From Thraustochytrium sp. TN22 (taxonomy: Eukaryota > Sar > Bigyra > Thraustochytrida > Thraustochytriidae): DNA of 64,000 nt. Positions within the stretch are counted from its first letter, which is position 1. Each line of letters begins with the position of its first letter. Below the pieces are notes generated by a model. That model did no database searches, was not told the origin of the DNA, and saw nothing but the letters and a program-made list of their open reading frames with translations. Of the stretch, positions 21,250 through 31,521 are shown one piece after another. The DNA lies in NCBI GenBank assembly GCA_013306675.1, contig JABLUY010000010.1, positions 186,001-250,000 of the forward strand. Direction: 5' to 3'. The position numbers were made by a program, and so were the translations under genes.

Positions 21250-21846
21250 CAACAACAGCAACAACATGCCAAACCCGTGCGCTCCATGGCTGGCCATTTC
21301 GATGCCGCGACCGGCGCCGTATGGCTCTTCGTGGGACGCACCAACGGGGTGCTCGAAATCTGGTCTGGCGCCGAGTCAGGCCGCGGCGCCTGGACGCGCC
21401 ACGCTTCCGTAGAGACAAATGGCATGGGCGTGAACTGTGTGGATGTGGCATTGCGGCCCGATGGCCTGCTCTGCGTCGCGACGGGCGGCGACGACCAGGC
21501 CCTGGCCGTCCTCTGGTGGTCCGCCAAGCAAGCCTGCATGGTTGCTGGACCAATGCGCGTCACGGACGCCGATGCCTCGGCGCTGCGTGGCATTTCCACA
21601 GACGGCGCGCATGTATGGACCTGTGGCCTGAACCAGCGCCTCCGGCGCTGGCGGCTGCCCGAGTCGTTGCCCAGCGCGCCAGTCACGCTGCAGGTGCACA
21701 ACTGCAGCGAGATGGACGGCGGAGTGAAGCTCCACCTCGAAGCAGAGCACCTTGTTGACGTTGCTCACGTCAACTGCCTCGCAATCCAGCCTTCGAGCGG
21801 CCTCTGCGCTGTCAGCGGCGATGGCGCGCGAGTTCTTGCTGCGTGA
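18253..21846 (+). CDS. WDR6: WDR6-like WD40-repeat protein, two exons
   Basis: WDR6 (yeast Trm734/Rtt10) is the WD40 partner of the FTSJ1/Trm7 2'-O-methyltransferase acting on the tRNA anticodon loop. Exon 1 is 18253-18491 and exon 2 is 18564-21846. The 72-bp intron has donor GTACGT, a CTGAC branch-like site near 18533 and acceptor CCCAG. Splicing joins frames exactly (phase 2) and restores the family order: LLLAGAGSDVRSY, then VVHGFAKG, then CAVFGHRHVKV. Predicted length is 1173 residues. WD blades are clear at LGGHRGPIFRVQWNGAGD, SVGDDRTVRVW, FGHNARVWDCAF, SVGEDRQVRVWRED and LLEAHFGRNIWR, as in WDR6; later blades are more degenerate. Acidic and poly-Gln inserts (21217-21265) interrupt the C-terminal half. 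Start is ATG 18253 after a CGAGCGCGGGGCG leader. Confidence 0.87.
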
Positions 21847-23301
21847 CCAACGCACTCGGCGCAGGCTGGGACAGAGTCTGGCGAGGTGCTTCACCGCGGA
21901 CTCGAGGCTCTTGGCGCCTCTCCGCGCCCCTGTAGGAGTCGGCGCGGCTCGGCGCGGTCAGCGCGTTCATTCTCCGCGTTCTCTGGCTCTCTGGCCGTAC
22001 TCGGGCGCCGGCGGGCGCTGACCACACCGTGTTGGCGCTGACCACCTGGCACGGCACAGATCAAAACGAGCGCCGCGAGCCTGCCAGTGGTGGTCTTGCC
22101 GCGACTCGGAGGATGCATGACTTCGCGGCGCCCGGCAGCGCCCGGCCGAGCCTCGCGTGCAGCCTGGACAACACGCCGCCGCGTTGTTCGTCTGTCGCCG
22201 AGCCATCCAGGAAAGGTCGGCGCGCCGTCACGCGGGCCTGCGGGCACGCGCGCGCTGTCAGGAGGTCAGGGAGAGAAAGAAAAAATTACGCCGTCACGTC
22301 ATCGCCACCACGCACGGCTTGCGGCTGCGGCATCAGCTCGAGCCTGCGCAGCGCGCAGCGCGCTCGAGCCGCTTGACATTGCCTCGAGGCTCCATCACGA
22401 TGTCAGTCCGAGTCGGCGCGGTCGGTCCGCGCGTCGCCCGCAGTACTGCACTGTAACTGCAGGTCGCTCTTGACCAGGTGCGGCGACTCGCGGCGCGGCG
22501 GCGCGGCTCGGGGCGCGCGCCGCCGCCGGGCCACGCCACCATGCCACGCCCTGCGCAGGGCGAGGAACCTCCGCACGCGCTTCAAAAAGGCGCCAGCGGG
22601 GCGCCACGCCCGGGCTTGGCGAGACGCGCGGCGGCCCACTTCGCTCGACCGCAGTGGTCACTGCAGGTTAGTTAGTTACCAGGCTTCTAACAACACCGCT
22701 GCCGTGGCCGTGCAGTGGAGCGCCGGTGCGTCGCCCGACCTTGCGCGCGCGCGCGCGCGCAGGCTGCGCTGCGTTGCGCTGCGCTGCGCGCCACTGCAGG
22801 GGGGGAGGGGCAGTGGAGTCGAGAGCAACGCACTGCAGGGCAACGCACTGGTTCAGAGGCCTCTTGGCCGGCACCGTGATTGCTTTTGCGGCCACGGCAG
22901 CCGGTGAGTAGCAGTGCCAGTGGTCAGCGGAGGTCAGCGGGGATCCACGGAGTGCCGCGAGGTTGGGGACCCTCTACTTGGGGTCGGCGACCGGGTGCGT
23001 CGGCGGAACAGAACCCACCGACGCACGCTAGGCTGCTCTGCTCGTTTCGCAGGCGGGAGCGCACCGGCGGTTCGTCGCGGCCACGGCACCGCGTGCGTGG
23101 CTCGGAGCGCTGTTCGCCTGCAGAACGCCACCGCTATTGCGAGACGCCTAGAGCGGCCTGGCTGCTGGCTGCAGTGCCCTGCTCCGGCCGCCTGCCCTGG
23201 CCTGGCTGGCAGACCCGGTATAGCAGCGCGGCGGCGGCGGTCAACGTCCACCATCTGCCCTCGCTGCTTCTCGGTTGCTCCTCAGCTGCTCCGGCGCTGC
23301 C
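21847..23301. other. Intergenic region between the WDR6-like gene and the membrane-protein cluster
   Basis: No gene recognised on either strand; the open frames overlap each other and are compositionally biased. Contains a GC dinucleotide run near 22744-22765, CACTGCAG-type boxes (22440-22460, 22790-22850), and CCTGCCAGTGGTGG near 22079. The last few hundred bases probably form the promoter and 5' UTR of gene A. Confidence 0.45.
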
Positions 23302-24756
23302 ATGGTGGGGGCTGAGGACTCCGCGTCCACCACTTCGTCGATCTCGTCCACGACCCAGGACGATATGGACCTGCACCAGCAGGAGCAGCACCAGCAGGAG
23401 CAACCGCCGCAGACACCCGTACAGGCGGCGATGGAGATGGTGGGCAACGCGGATCGGCAACTGCTGGTGCGCAAGGTGGATGAGGACCTGGCCCCGGCTG
23501 CTGGCAGCGGCGAGCCGGACGTGGCGGCAGCTGTCGCGGTGCGACCGGCCGAGCGCGAGGGAACCTCGTTCCGCAAAGAGCACCGCAAGGAGCGCAAGGC
23601 GGAGCGGGAGGAGCAGCGGCCGGGCGCGATGCTGGCGGCGCTGGTCGTGGTGGTGGCGCTCTTGCAGGCGAACTTCTGGCTGGTGGAGTACCCGCGGCAC
23701 GTGGACGAGCCGGCGCGTAGCGGCGTGGGCGTCATCCCCTTCTCGACCATGCTCATCACCGTGTACGCTGTGGCACAGTTCGTGGACGAGGCGGCGGGCC
23801 GATGGCCGCGCGTCGTGGCACTGTCTGCAGAGAAGCGCAAGAAGTTCACGGTGCACGCTATGGAGATTGTGTGGGGGTCGGTAATTCTTGGACTTGTTAT
23901 GGCCGTCACAGTGCGCATCTTCGTCTTCAACTACCCGGAGGGCTGCTCGGTCGATGAGTATGTGATGCTGGAGGCCTACGTGCCGACGCAGGTGGTGACG
24001 CGCGTGGACACGCTCCCGGAGAGCGTCCTGGGCCTGCCGGTGGTAAACCCGGGCACCAAGGTGATGGAGGTGAGCGCCGAGGAGGCGGAGCGCATGCAGG
24101 TGCTGGCCAACAGCTGCATCGCTGCCAACAAGTACTGGATGGAGGCCACCTTCGCCGCCATCATGGCTCTCTACGTGTGGGAGATGGCGGCTCTCGGCAA
24201 GTTTATCCGCCTCAGTCTGCTAACGCACCACCTCTTCGTCTTCGCCATGCTCTTCACGTACCTGGCCTTCCCGCAGGGCTCGGTGAGCGGCCTGCTCGCC
24301 TTCGTGCAGACTTTTTTCGCCGGCCTGGAGCACCCGACGTTCATCGCTCTCGTCTTCTACCGCCTCTCGGCCAATACGCGCCTGCAGGCGCGCCTCTTTC
24401 TGGTTGGGGCAGCTTGCTTCGGCGTGCTCAAGGGCATCGCTGTCGTGCTCACGGTTGTCATGCTCTTGCGCTACGACCACGAGGTACCGGGGCTCTTTAC
24501 GGGTATCTGGGCGCTCTTCACCGCCATCGGCGCGCTGTCGCAGGCCTACTCGACCTACGCGCAGTACATGATCGCCGCCAACATCTCGCGCAAGGCCCGC
24601 AAGGCGCGTCACGCGCACCAGGAGCTCGTCAAGGCGCGCCGCCCCACGCTCAGCTGCAGTGACTCGGACTCGGGCTCTGGCTCCGGTGCAAGCTCCACCG
24701 ACGGCGCCTCGGACTCGGGCGACAGCGACGGTCCCTTTGCCATCACCATGGTCTGA
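23302..24756 (+). CDS. TLC-like multi-pass membrane protein, cluster gene A
   Basis: First of nine paralogues. 484 residues: a 100-residue acidic/Gln-rich N-terminal region, then the shared core. TM1 is followed by QANFWLVEYPRHVDEPARSG. Further on are LSAEKRKKFTVHAMEIVWG and a soluble loop bracketed by two cysteines (EGCSVDEY ... LANSCIAANKYW) and containing GLPVVNPGTKVMEVS. Then come WEMAALGKFIRLSLLTHHLF and GLEHPTFIALVFYRL. This TM order, the HH pair and the EHPTF-type motif resemble TLC-domain (TLCD/TMEM56) proteins, which act in membrane-lipid homeostasis; the exact function is unknown. The C-terminal tail is basic and then Ser/Asp/Gly-rich. Start ATG 23302 has a GCCATGG context. The 3' end of this gene was copied into the junction at 28941. 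Confidence 0.75.
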   Translation: MVGAEDSASTTSSISSTTQDDMDLHQQEQHQQEQPPQTPVQAAMEMVGNADRQLLVRKVDEDLAPAAGSGEPDVAAAVAVRPAEREGTSFRKEHRKERKAEREEQRPGAMLAALVVVVALLQANFWLVEYPRHVDEPARSGVGVIPFSTMLITVYAVAQFVDEAAGRWPRVVALSAEKRKKFTVHAMEIVWGSVILGLVMAVTVRIFVFNYPEGCSVDEYVMLEAYVPTQVVTRVDTLPESVLGLPVVNPGTKVMEVSAEEAERMQVLANSCIAANKYWMEATFAAIMALYVWEMAALGKFIRLSLLTHHLFVFAMLFTYLAFPQGSVSGLLAFVQTFFAGLEHPTFIALVFYRLSANTRLQARLFLVGAACFGVLKGIAVVLTVVMLLRYDHEVPGLFTGIWALFTAIGALSQAYSTYAQYMIAANISRKARKARHAHQELVKARRPTLSCSDSDSGSGSGASSTDGASDSGDSDGPFAITMV

Positions 24757-25219
24757 AGCAAGAGCACAAGCACGAACAAAAGATGAAGCGCCTGGCACCG
24801 GCAGCCCGCGCATGATGAGACCGACTCTGCCTCGCCTCACAAGTAAGATGATTTAGCCGGCCAACAACGTCCGAGTCCTGTACTACGAATTTTCTCTCTT
24901 TCGTGATTTTGTTGGGAGAACCTCCCGGCCCGGCCAGGCGTGCGTGTGCCCACGTGACTGGTACTCACGACAACGGCGGCCGACCGGGAATGGAGGAGAA
25001 CCAGGAGAACTCCGCGCGCGGACCGCGCGGGCCCGCGCGGCGAAGTCTAGCAGTCTAGCTTCAGAGCGCTTCAGAGCGCTCTAGACCAGGAGAGCGCCGG
25101 AGAAGCGCGCGGCGCGGCCACGCGGCCACGGCTGGCTGGCCGGCAGACCCTGAATCCACCACCGCGTTAGCCCGCGGGGCGTGGCCAAGGTGGATCCAGA
25201 GACGAACCCCAGGCGCGCG
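24757..25219. other. Region between A and B1 with small inverted repeats
   Basis: 3' UTR of A and promoter of B1. Notable: a GC-palindromic patch (GCGCGGACCGCGCGGG..., about 25014-25040) and, at 25053-25086, GTCTAG ... CTAGAC flanking two tandem TTCAGAGCGC units. The same structure is repeated before B2 (about 29281-29314). No gene seen. Confidence 0.5.
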
Positions 25220-26374
25220 ATGCCGCGCAGCTGCTGGCCGTCGCTTAAGCTCGTGGCGTCGGGCGTGGTCGTGGCCCTGGTACAGGCCAACTTCTGGGCT
25301 GTGGAGTACCCACGCCACCTCGTGGAGCCAGCTCGCAGCGGCCTTGACTTGGTGCCGCTCGTGACCATGATGCTCACGTTGCATATGTTTGCGCAGGTGG
25401 CGGAGGAGCACGTCAGCCAACCGCCGCCCGACGGTTTGCGCTTCAGGCACAATCACATCATCCACGGAGTCTCTACGACTTGGGGAACGCTAGCTCTCGC
25501 TGCTGCTGCAACGCTCATGGTACTCACCTTCACCCTCGGGTATCCGGTGGGCTGCTCGAAGGGTGCCGAGTCCTACGTCATGCTGGATGCCTACGTGCCC
25601 TTGCAGCCCGTCACGTTCACGCTCCGAAGCTGGGAGAAGATTCCCGAGACCTGGCACGGTCTGCCTGTAGTGGATGGACGCGTCAAGGTGATGGAGGTAA
25701 GCAGCGAGGAGAGAACGCGCATAAAGGCCCTGGCGTCCAGCTGCGTCGGCGCTAACCTGTACTGGATCGAGATGAGCGCCTGCGCTGTCCTTGCCTTTTA
25801 CGTGTGGGAGATGGCGGTCTTGGGCAATCTCATCCGCCCCAGCGTGCTCGCGCATCGCCTGCTCTTCTTCGCCATGGTCTTCCTTTACCGGGCTTTCCCG
25901 CAGAGCTCGATCAGCGCGGCGCTGGTGTGCTTGCAGACCTTTTCCGCGAGCGTGGAGTTGTCCGACCCCGGAACCCCTGACAATTGCCGCCACGCGGGGG
26001 TCGTGCGCGACAGGCCGTGCGCCTCCATCATCATTCTGGCCGGCCTCGCCACTGCCGAGCTGCTCACTCTTACTTTTGCGCTGGCCCTTCTCGTGGACTT
26101 TAACGACAAGCTGCCGATCGCCTTCACGGCCATGTGGGCGTCTCTGACAACGCTGAGTGCGCTCGTGCGGGCCTCCGGCATGTACACGCGCTACAAGCAC
26201 GCGCGAACGGCCCGCCTCGCGCGGATCGATGCCGCCTGTCCGGATCCCAACTCGAGCGACGCAAAGTCGTGCGCATCCTCCGTCTCGGAGGACTCACTTC
26301 CCAGCGATACTGGCTTCGAGATTGCCTCGGACGCTGACGAGAAGACCGCGGCCGCATGTGTCACCGCGGTCTAA
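25220..26374 (+). CDS. TLC-like multi-pass membrane protein, cluster gene B1
   Basis: 384 residues, starting straight at TM1 (MPRSCWPSLKLVASG), followed by QANFWAVEYPRHLVEPARSG. The Cys-bracketed loop is present (GYPVGCSKGAES ... LASSCVGANLYW) with GLPVVDGRVKVMEVS. The position equivalent to the His pair of genes A, D and E reads LAHRLLF, so the second His is replaced. The following EQPTFIALVLYRL motif is also lost, replaced by a Cys/Arg-containing segment (DPGTPDNCRHAG). A C-terminal TM and a basic, then Ser/Asp-rich tail remain. B1 is therefore a divergent paralogue, perhaps with altered or lost activity. The first ATG is at 25220; further upstream the frame opens with a GTG. It is nearly identical to B2. 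Confidence 0.72.
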   Translation: MPRSCWPSLKLVASGVVVALVQANFWAVEYPRHLVEPARSGLDLVPLVTMMLTLHMFAQVAEEHVSQPPPDGLRFRHNHIIHGVSTTWGTLALAAAATLMVLTFTLGYPVGCSKGAESYVMLDAYVPLQPVTFTLRSWEKIPETWHGLPVVDGRVKVMEVSSEERTRIKALASSCVGANLYWIEMSACAVLAFYVWEMAVLGNLIRPSVLAHRLLFFAMVFLYRAFPQSSISAALVCLQTFSASVELSDPGTPDNCRHAGVVRDRPCASIIILAGLATAELLTLTFALALLVDFNDKLPIAFTAMWASLTTLSALVRASGMYTRYKHARTARLARIDAACPDPNSSDAKSCASSVSEDSLPSDTGFEIASDADEKTAAACVTAV

Positions 26375-27293
26375 GCTCAGGAGCGAGTCGGAGGTGGCAT
26401 TCGCCATCACACCTGGTGTCGCCCGTCTGCACGTTCCTTACACAAATGCCTCCGCCTCGTGTCTTTCGAGGTCGAAGTGTAGATGAACCAAGAGAGAAGA
26501 AAAATCATCACCTCTCTGCTGCTACATCTTGCCAATGCGATGCGTTTTGGGAAGAATTGGTGCTTGCACCACGTCTGCCGCATTCTTCACGTGAATTGAT
26601 GTTCCCCGCGCGCCTGGGCTTCTGGCAGCGTCTCCTGATCTCCAGGGTCTACGTCCGCCCGGCTTCGGCAGCTCGAAACCTTCTTGACAAGGGCTGGACA
26701 GGCACGGGAAGCACGAAGCAACTTGAGTCATTAATTTAAAAAAAGCGAGGTCTCGACTGGGACGGACACCGTTGGTTGCCGTGGTTCTCACCGTGAAATT
26801 TGCTGCGAAAGCGCCTCTCATCGACATTCAGTTTGCTTCAGCGTGTTGCCAGTGTTGCCAAGTCGGGGGCCAGGCTCGCGTCACGGTCAGCCCGCCCGCA
26901 AGCTCGCGTCAGCCCAGTCTCGGACTGACTGCCAGTGTGTGGCTCGATCGTGATCCGAGGCGGTCCGAGTCCGAGTCGTCGGTTGGCGCCGGCCGCGGGC
27001 CGGCCGGGCTGGACCGACTTCGCCGCCGTCAAGTCGATTCCTCGCCCGCCTGTCAGGCTCTGACAGTGACAGAGAGCAAACCGTTCTCCCGCCTCGCGGC
27101 CGGGCGCGGCGGCGGGCGCGAGCCCTGCGGCGGCCCTGCGCCGCATCCCAGGAGAACGCAGGAGAACGTGCGGCCAGTCAAACTACTCGCGGCCGGCAAG
27201 TCCAAAACCAAACCAAGCAGACTCCCAACGACCGGCGGCGGCAAGGCGCGGCTGGTGGCGCGCCCTCGGATCCGAGTCCTCGGCGGCACGAGG
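26375..27293. other. Region between B1 and C1
   Basis: 3' UTR of B1 and a long upstream region of C1. The C1 frame stays open back to 26772 but contains no ATG before 27294, so this part is treated as non-coding. Features: TTAATTTAAAAAAA near 26731, a candidate AT-rich core promoter or terminator, and GAGTCCGAGTCGTCGG near 26966. The whole segment is repeated at 30603-31521 with only a few differences seen. Confidence 0.5.
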
Positions 27294-28502
27294 ATGGAGA
27301 CGGACTTGGCTGCGAACCGCGCGAGGCCGGCCTCGGGCGAGCACCCGGAGGAGCACCCCGAGGAGCACCCGGAGGAAGACCCCGAGGAGGACCCCGAGGA
27401 GAACCCTGACGAGCAGTTGATGTGCCCGACGTACATGCTCGTGGCGCTGGGCATCGTCGTGGCCCTGCTACAAGTCAATTTCTGGGCCGTAGAGTATCCG
27501 CGCCGCCTCGCGGAGCCAGCTCGCAGCGGCTTCGGTTTTGTTCCGCTCGTGACCATGGTCGTCACCATGTACGCGTTCGCGCAGCTCTTAGAGATAAGAA
27601 TCATTCGTCGCCACCCTCTCGCCCGGGAGATTCTGAAGGAGAAGGTATGGAAGAGGTACCTTGCCGACAAGACTGGAGAAGCCTGGGGCATCGTATGTGT
27701 TGTTCTTATCATAGGGGCCATGCTACGCGCCATAACATTCTCTCTCCTAGGCCAAGAGGAGTGCTCGACTAGTGATTCGTCCTTTGTCATGCTGGATGCC
27801 TACGTGCCCGTACAGCCCGCAACGCGATGGGACGAATACGACAGTACTAAACGCAGGTGGGAGGTGGTGGACGCGGGCATTCCGGTGATGAAGGTAAGCG
27901 ACGAGGAGAGCACGCGCATGGACACGCTGGCCTCCAGCTGTTTCGGTCTTAACATGTACTGGATCGAAGTCAGCTTCAACGGCATCGTGGCGTTTTACAT
28001 GTGGGAGATGGCTGTACTCGGCAACTTCATCCGTCCCAGCGTCTTCGCGCATCGCATGGTCTTCTTCACCATGGTCTTCATGTATTTGGCCTTTCCAAGG
28101 AGCTCGATCAGTGCTTTGCTGATTTGCATACAAGGCATATCGGCGAGCATGGATTTAGACACCTTCGTCGACGATGAAAGCCTCGCGGTTACGTGTATAC
28201 CGTTCATGATCGAGCTGAGCGCGCACGCTGGGGGAGCCTTCAGCCTTGTGTACACTCACGACGAGGTGCCGGGGCTCTTCACGGCGGTTTGGGCGTCTCT
28301 GGCAGCTCTGAGCGTGCTGTTGTCGGCGCGGTTCAAGCACTTACTGCGATTCAAGCACGCATACGGGGGTCTCCAGGCGCTCGAATCTCGATGCCCAGAC
28401 TCCAGTGGGGGCGACTCAGAGTCGTGCGCCTCTGACGCGGAGTCGTGCGCCTCTGACGCGGAGTCGTGCGCTTCTGACGCGGAGTCGTGCGCATCTGTGT
28501 AG
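27294..28502 (+). CDS. TLC-like multi-pass membrane protein, cluster gene C1
   Basis: 402 residues. The N-terminus has a short repeat of EHPEEHPEEDPEEDPEE type, then TM1 (MLVALGIVVALLQVNFWAVE) and the shared PRRLAEPARSG. The Cys-bracketed loop is kept (EECSTSDSS ... LASSCFGLNMYW), but the GLPVVNPG core is replaced by VVDAGIPVMKVS. The His pair reads FAHRMVF, and the EQPTF motif is gone (SMDLDTFVDDES). The C-terminus holds three full and one partial 21-bp repeats (28429-28499) encoding ESCASDA units. Start ATG 27294 gives a length like the other paralogues. Differences from C2 concentrate between about 27750 and 28400. Function unknown. Confidence 0.7.
   Translation: METDLAANRARPASGEHPEEHPEEHPEEDPEEDPEENPDEQLMCPTYMLVALGIVVALLQVNFWAVEYPRRLAEPARSGFGFVPLVTMVVTMYAFAQLLEIRIIRRHPLAREILKEKVWKRYLADKTGEAWGIVCVVLIIGAMLRAITFSLLGQEECSTSDSSFVMLDAYVPVQPATRWDEYDSTKRRWEVVDAGIPVMKVSDEESTRMDTLASSCFGLNMYWIEVSFNGIVAFYMWEMAVLGNFIRPSVFAHRMVFFTMVFMYLAFPRSSISALLICIQGISASMDLDTFVDDESLAVTCIPFMIELSAHAGGAFSLVYTHDEVPGLFTAVWASLAALSVLLSARFKHLLRFKHAYGGLQALESRCPDSSGGDSESCASDAESCASDAESCASDAESCASV
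28429..28499 (+). repeat. 21-bp tandem repeat encoding ESCASDA
   Basis: Three complete units and one partial unit at the C-terminus of C1, each adding one cysteine and two acidic residues. The same array is in C2 at 32657-32727. Confidence 0.9.
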
Positions 28503-29447
28503 CAGCCCTGACATTGAGTCCGCGCGTCCGACGCTTTGGTCTTTGACACGAAGTACAGCCGAGGATTGATGAAGAAAGGTTGCTGGCGTAGCCGATCCAG
28601 AGTCTTCTGCTGTTGAAAACTGCCGACACGACGTCCGTCCCAGGGCTCTTGGGTTGTTTGCGCCTCATTGAGTCTCGTTGGGCGAAGCACCGGCCGGGCA
28701 GGAGAGAGGCGGAGCTTCGTTTCGTAGATGGCGCATCAAGAAGAAGAATATTTCATCAATCACCACTCACTTCAAGCACGCAGACTGGTCATCAGAACTT
28801 CTTGCCACGTTGCAGGTCACCACCATCAGTTTCACGAGCCAGCAGGGTGGACGTCCTTGGAGTCGCCACGCGCCCGCGTGGCCTTGCGGTGCGCTCGGAG
28901 GCCATGCTTGGACATGACGAGCTGCGCCTGCACCGAGTACGCCTCGGACTCGGGCGACAGCGACGGTCCCTTTGCCATCACATGGTCTGAAGCAAGAGCA
29001 CAAGCACGAACAAAAGATGAAGCGCCTGTCACCGGCAGCCCGCGCATGATGAGACTGACTCTGCCTCACTTTTTCCAGCTGGCAGGTAAGATGATTTAGC
29101 CGGCCAACAACTACGAATTTTCTCTCTTTCGTGATTTGGTTGGGAGAACATCCCGGCCAGGCCAGGCGTGCGTGTGCCCACGTGACTGGTACTCACGACA
29201 ACGGCGGCCGACAGGGAATGGAGGAGAACCAGGAGAACTCCGCGCGCGGACCGCGCGGGCCCGCGCGGCGAAGTCTAGCAGTCTAGCTTCAGAGCGCTTC
29301 AGAGCGCTCTAGACCAGGAGAGCGCCGGAGAAGCGCGCGGCGCGGCCACGCGGCCACGGCTGGCTGGCCGGCAGACCCTGAATCCACCACCGCGTTAGCC
29401 CGCGGGGCGTGGCCAAGGTGGATCCGGAGACGAACCCCAGGCGCGCG
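28503..29447. other. Region between C1 and B2, containing the duplication junction
   Basis: 3' UTR of C1, then a truncated fragment of gene D (28832-28940, minus strand), the junction at 28940/28941, the last codons of gene A (28941-28990), and the promoter of B2 corresponding to 24757-25219. Confidence 0.7.
28832..28940 (-). pseudogene. Truncated 3' end of gene D at the duplication junction
   Basis: On the minus strand this segment encodes YSVQAQLVMSKHGLRAHRKA and the following residues to DSKDVHPAGS, matching the C-terminus of gene D (33068-34219). It has no 5' part: at 28941 it meets the 3' end of gene A in inverse orientation. It is a scar of the tandem duplication, not a gene. Confidence 0.85.
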
Positions 29448-30602
29448 ATGCCGCGCAGCTGCTGGCCGCCGCTTAAGCTCGTGGCGTCGGGCGTGGTCGT
29501 GACCCTGGTGCAGGCCAACTTCTGGGCTGTGGAGTACCCACGCCACCTCGTGGAGCCAGCTCGCAGCGGCCTTGACTTGGTGCCGCTCGTGACCATGATG
29601 CTCACGTTGCATATGTTTGCGCAGGTGGCGGAGGAGCACATCAGCCAACTGCCGCCCGACGGTTTGCGCTTCAGGCACAATCACGTCGTCCACGGAGTCT
29701 CCACGACTTGGGGAACGCTAGCTCTCGCTGCTGCTGCAACGCTCATGGTACTCACCTTCACCCTCGGGTATCCGGTGGGCTGCTCGAAGGGTGCCGAGTC
29801 CTACGTCATGCTGGATGCCTACGTGCCCTTGCAGCCCGTCACGTTCACGCTCCGAAGCTGGGAGAAGATTCCCGAGACCTGGCACGGTCTGCCTGTAGTG
29901 GATGGACGCGTCAAGGTGATGGAGGTAAGCAGCGAGGAGAGAACGCGCATAAAGGCCCTGGCGTCCAGCTGCGTCGGCGCTAACCTGTACTGGATCGAGA
30001 TGAGCGCCTGCGCTGTCCTTGCCTTTTACGTGTGGGAGATGGCGGTCTTGGGCAATCTCATCCGCCCCAGCGTGCTCGCGCATCGCCTGCTCTTCTTCGC
30101 CATGGTCTTCCTTTACCGGGCTTTCCCGCAGAGCTCGATCAGCGCGGCGCTGGTGTGCTTGCAGACCTTTTCCGCGAGCGTGGAGTTGTCCGACCCCGGA
30201 ACCCCTGACAATTGCCGCCACGCGGGGGTCGTGCGCGACAGGCCGTGCGCCTCCATCATCATTCTGGCCGGCCTCGCCACTGCCGAGCTGCTCACTCTTA
30301 CTTTTGCGCTGGCCCTTCTCGTGGACTTTAACGACAAGCTGCCGATCGCCTTCACGGCCATGTGGGCGTCTCTGACAACGCTGAGTGCGCTCGTGCGGGC
30401 CTCCGGCATGTACACGCGCTACAAGCACGCGCGAACGGCCCGCCTCGCGCGGATCGATGCCGCCTGTCCGGATCCCAACTCGAGCGACGCAAAGTCGTGC
30501 GCATCCTCCGTCTCGGAGGACTCACTTCCCAGCGATACTGGCTTCGAGATTGCCTCGGACGCTGACGAGAAGACCGCGGCCGCATGTGTCACCGCGGTCT
30601 AA
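29448..30602 (+). CDS. TLC-like multi-pass membrane protein, cluster gene B2
   Basis: 384 residues, nearly identical to B1. Visible differences are confined to the first third: PPLKL for PSLKL, VVVTLVQ for VVVALVQ, EHISQLPP for EHVSQPPP and HNHVVHG for HNHIIHG. From the Cys-bracketed loop to the stop I see no amino-acid change. It shares B1's lost His pair (LAHRLLF) and lost EQPTF motif. Retention of an uninterrupted frame in both copies suggests recent duplication, ongoing gene conversion, or selection; sequence alone cannot separate these. Confidence 0.72.
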   Translation: MPRSCWPPLKLVASGVVVTLVQANFWAVEYPRHLVEPARSGLDLVPLVTMMLTLHMFAQVAEEHISQLPPDGLRFRHNHVVHGVSTTWGTLALAAAATLMVLTFTLGYPVGCSKGAESYVMLDAYVPLQPVTFTLRSWEKIPETWHGLPVVDGRVKVMEVSSEERTRIKALASSCVGANLYWIEMSACAVLAFYVWEMAVLGNLIRPSVLAHRLLFFAMVFLYRAFPQSSISAALVCLQTFSASVELSDPGTPDNCRHAGVVRDRPCASIIILAGLATAELLTLTFALALLVDFNDKLPIAFTAMWASLTTLSALVRASGMYTRYKHARTARLARIDAACPDPNSSDAKSCASSVSEDSLPSDTGFEIASDADEKTAAACVTAV

Positions 30603-31521
30603 GCTCAGGAGCGAGTCGGAGGTGGCATTCGCCATCACACCTGGTGTCGCCCGTCTGCACGTTCCTTACACAAATGCCTCCGCCTCGTGTCTTTCGAGGT
30701 CGAAGTGTAGATGAACCAAGAGAGAAGAAAAATCATCACCTCTCTGCTGCTACATCTTGCCAATGCGATGCGTTTTGGGAAGAATTGGTGCTTGCACCAC
30801 GTCTGCCGCATTCTTCACGTGAATTGATGTTCCCCGCGCGCCTGGGCTTCTGGCAGCGTCTCCTGATCTCCAGGGTCTACGTCCGCCCGGCTTCGGCAGC
30901 TCGAAACCTTCTTGACAAGGGCTGGACAGGCACGGGAAGCACGAAGCAACTTGAGTCATTAATTTAAAAAAAGCGAGGTCTCGACTGGGACGGACACCGT
31001 TGGTTGCCGTGGTTCTCACCGTGAAATTTGCTGCGAAAGCGCCTCTCATCGACATTCAGTTTGCTTCAGCGTGTTGCCAGTGTTGCCAAGTCGGGGGCCA
31101 GGCTCGCGTCACGGTCAGCCCGCCCGCAAGCTCGCGTCAGCCCAGTCTCGGACTGACTGCCAGTGTGTGGCTCGATCGTGATCCGAGGCGGTCCGAGTCC
31201 GAGTCGTCGGTTGGCGCCGGCCGCGGGCCGGCCGGGCTGGACCGACTTCGCCGCCGTCAAGTCGATTCCTCGCCAGCCTGTCAGGCTCTGACAGTGACAG
31301 AGAGCAAACCGTTCTCCCGCATAGCGGCCGGGCGCGGCGGCGGGCGCGAGCCCTGCGGCGGCCCTGCGCCGCATCCCAGGAGAACGCAGGAGAACGTGCG
31401 GCCAGTCAAACTACTCGCGGCCGGCAAGTCCAAAACCAAACCAAGCAGACTCCCAACGACCGGCGGCGGCAAGGCGCGGCTGGTGGCGCGCCCTCGGATC
31501 CGAGTCCTCGGCGGCACGAGG
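30603..31521. other. Region between B2 and C2
   Basis: Copy of 26375-27293, differing at a few positions near 31274-31323. No gene seen beyond the flanking ones. Confidence 0.5.

Larger units (their letters stand above)
24706..28940 (+). repeat. Tandem segmental duplication, copy 1 (genes B1 and C1)
   Basis: A 4235-bp unit repeated head-to-tail at 28941-33182. It begins inside the 3' end of gene A and ends in a copy of the 3' end of gene D. Most of 25483-27040 looks identical between copies by eye. The junction reads CTGCACCGAGTAC then GCCTCGGACTCGG, joining D-type to A-type sequence with essentially no shared bases. Confidence 0.92.
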
